Assembly (NCBI GenBank): GCA_046262295.1 | Contig: JBHENC010000014.1 | Span: 24,687 to 88,686 of the forward strand | Length of the DNA: 64,000 nucleotides | Direction of reading: 5' to 3' | From: JBHENC01 sp046262295 | GTDB taxonomy: Bacteria; Acidobacteriota; Blastocatellia; Pyrinomonadales; Pyrinomonadaceae | Made by a program: the position numbers and the translations under genes | Shown: piece by piece, positions 62,947-64,000 of the stretch | How positions within the stretch are numbered: position 1 is the stretch's first letter | Layout: the number at the start of each line of letters is the position of its first letter | Notes under the pieces: model-generated | Database searches by the model: none | Told to the model about the DNA's origin: nothing | Seen by the model: the letters and a program-made list of their open reading frames with translations, nothing else

Positions 62947-63609
62947 ATGCAGGCGTATGAACTGAGTGCTATGGGACGCGACCCCCTACTCTCACTTGCA
63001 GAGTCCGGCCCCGGCTATCAACTAATCAATCTACCCACGGGCGACAGTAATATTAAGGCTGGTAACTATATAGCCTTTAATGCAGAGTTGTTAATTGCGC
63101 GAAAAGAATTTGCGAACTTTCTGGCAGGTAAAGACACTCAGAGCCAGTTGTTTGTTAGCTACGCTGATTTCAAGGCAGGGATTACTGTGAATCCGATAGC
63201 TCATCTACCCTCACCTCCGGCACTTAGTTCCGCATCCGCCCCAGCACCTTGGGCTGTCTCTCCGACGCTAGTTGCGACGAGTACCACAATCGGGAAGGAG
63301 GTCTTCTGGCGGCTATGCTCGGTTAATCCAGATCCTCGTTTGAGTGGTGTCGCTCTCCTGCCGGGAACTTACCTGACGAGTGACGACGACATGAAACTTG
63401 TAAATACCGGCTTCGGTGGGGTTGGCCGTTATGCCTTACCTAGTCCATTCCCGGCAAGCCACGTAACTAGGTGTCGTCCGAGTGCAGGCCAAACATTCCA
63501 CATTGGAACTACACGGCCTAACTTCAGTCAAGCCGGCGGTGGGGTAGAAATACTGTTCCCTACATATCCAGTACCCGCTACATATCGTAGGAAGCTATCG
63601 GATTGGTAA
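62947..63609 (+). CDS. Cassette 8: unknown protein
   Basis: A 220-residue protein, no signal peptide or membrane segment. AAGGAGA lies before the ATG. Beta-rich with a Pro/Ala/Ser-rich linker in the middle (AHLPSPPALSSASAPAPWAVSPT) separating about 85-residue and 115-residue halves; the end is Pro- and Tyr-rich. It begins QAYELSAMGRDPLLSLAESGPGYQLIN. Not recognised. Confidence 0.7.
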   Translation: MQAYELSAMGRDPLLSLAESGPGYQLINLPTGDSNIKAGNYIAFNAELLIARKEFANFLAGKDTQSQLFVSYADFKAGITVNPIAHLPSPPALSSASAPAPWAVSPTLVATSTTIGKEVFWRLCSVNPDPRLSGVALLPGTYLTSDDDMKLVNTGFGGVGRYALPSPFPASHVTRCRPSAGQTFHIGTTRPNFSQAGGGVEILFPTYPVPATYRRKLSDW

Positions 63610-63635
63610 AATGACATCTTTGTTTCCACACAGCG

Positions 63636-63737
63636 GCATAACAACTCATTGAACCGGAGCGCGAATAGCATTGCTTTCATCCGCGAGACTTTAATCTATT
63701 GGCGGTTCGCCGCGCCCGGTTAATTCGGGCGTTAGGC
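63636..63737 (+). repeat. attC8
   Basis: GCATAAC to GTTAGGC, 102 bp. Arms CATTGAACCGGAGCGCG and CGCGCCCGGTTAATTCGGG; same subtype as attC5. Confidence 0.93.
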
Positions 63738-63759
63738 GCTTGCGCTTATGAGGGAAATT

Positions 63760-63993
63760 ATGTTCATCCTTAGCTTGCTGGATACAACAGCAAATGAAAG
63801 CGAAAGCTTGCTACCGTACTTCATTGAAGCTGCTTTCATTTATGCTGGCTTATTGTGGTTTGCCTGCTGGGGCTTCGGCATAAACTTGAAGGAAAAAGCT
63901 ATGCAAAAAGCTGGCTTGGTGCTGCTAGGTTGTGTTTACATTTCTCAGCGTAACCAAACAAGTGCGCTGACAAAACTTAAGAAGCCCAAATAG
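63760..63993 (+). CDS. Cassette 9: small membrane protein
   Basis: A 77-residue protein from ATG 63760, with GAGGG upstream; an ATG at 63748 lies only 11 bases past attC8 and has no ribosome site. Two hydrophobic segments (YFIEAAFIYAGLLWFACWGFGI and AGLVLLGCVYIS) and a basic tail. Not recognised. The cassette continues beyond the window. Confidence 0.65.
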   Translation: MFILSLLDTTANESESLLPYFIEAAFIYAGLLWFACWGFGINLKEKAMQKAGLVLLGCVYISQRNQTSALTKLKKPK

Positions 63994-64000
63994 TTCTTTG

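Larger units (their letters stand above)
56757..64000. mobile_element. Chromosomal integron with at least nine gene cassettes
   Basis: An intact intI (minus), an attI-like junction at 57891, then cassettes ending in attC sites at 58483, 59315, 59862, 61044, 61375, 62134, 62798 and 63636. All attC sites face the same way. Cassette sizes, counted from the cut point in the conserved GTT, are 693, 833, 541, 1189, 323, 770, 654 and 837 bases; the ninth continues past the window. Cassette genes are AT-richer than the host. No transposase, toxin-antitoxin pair or resistance gene is seen, so this is a sedentary chromosomal type. Confidence 0.94.

Noticed and set aside
57837..63737. Spaced repeats near the right end as a CRISPR array or MITEs
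   Set aside because: Repeats are about 105 bp, differ in sequence, are spaced by gene-sized segments and have paired integron cores; they are attC sites.

Overview
The window looks like the chromosome of an Acidobacteriota bacterium, probably Blastocatellia or Pyrinomonadaceae-like. I infer this from gene content and style (GC-rich genes, HemQ, a YtxJ-type bacillithiol protein, DUF4214 matrixin, small zinc-ribbon proteins typical of that group), not from a marker gene. Most of the sequence is ordinary, densely packed host chromosome, mainly on the minus strand.

Layout. 1-9.6 kb: partial transketolase, a hybrid sensor kinase, apt, acylphosphatase, a large secreted hydrolase-like protein and HemQ. 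9.9-13.8 kb: a cytochrome c lipoprotein, tRNA-Arg(TCG), then an AT-richer insert with an HNH protein and a DUF262-HNH protein of the GmrSD/defence type, followed by an EEP-family nuclease. 14-17 kb: two exported proteins, one with a metzincin-like site. 17.3-25.8 kb: a quinone reductase and a membrane-associated polyamine module (speD, DUF4178, small membrane protein, DUF350, membrane spermidine synthase, Tat-exported FAD oxidase) that is largely translationally coupled, plus an acyltransferase. 26-30.2 kb: a microcompartment shell protein, psuG, an S9 peptidase and uvsE in one tight operon. 30.3-36.1 kb: two small membrane proteins and two APC-superfamily transporters; one of these, KimA-like, lies behind a c-di-AMP (ydaO) riboswitch with its own terminator. 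36.7-47 kb: a matrixin, small exported proteins, an NtrC-type two-component pair and a Wza-like exporter. 47-56.7 kb: metabolic and small conserved genes (SDR, ferredoxin, PQ-loop protein, response regulator, DUF971, YtxJ, glucan phosphorylase, macro domain, Cax).

56.75-64 kb is the outstanding region: a chromosomal integron. A minus-strand integrase (IntI, with the integron-specific insertion) is followed by an attI-like junction and at least nine gene cassettes separated by eight recognisable attC sites of 102-113 bp. The array runs off the right edge. The cassettes encode mostly unknown proteins, six of nine predicted to be membrane or exported: two neighbouring zinc-ribbon membrane proteins, three signal-peptide proteins (one with a TIMP/NTR-like cysteine start) and a small membrane protein. 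One cassette carries its gene backwards and one is almost geneless.

Domain calls come from motif recognition by eye; no database search was run.
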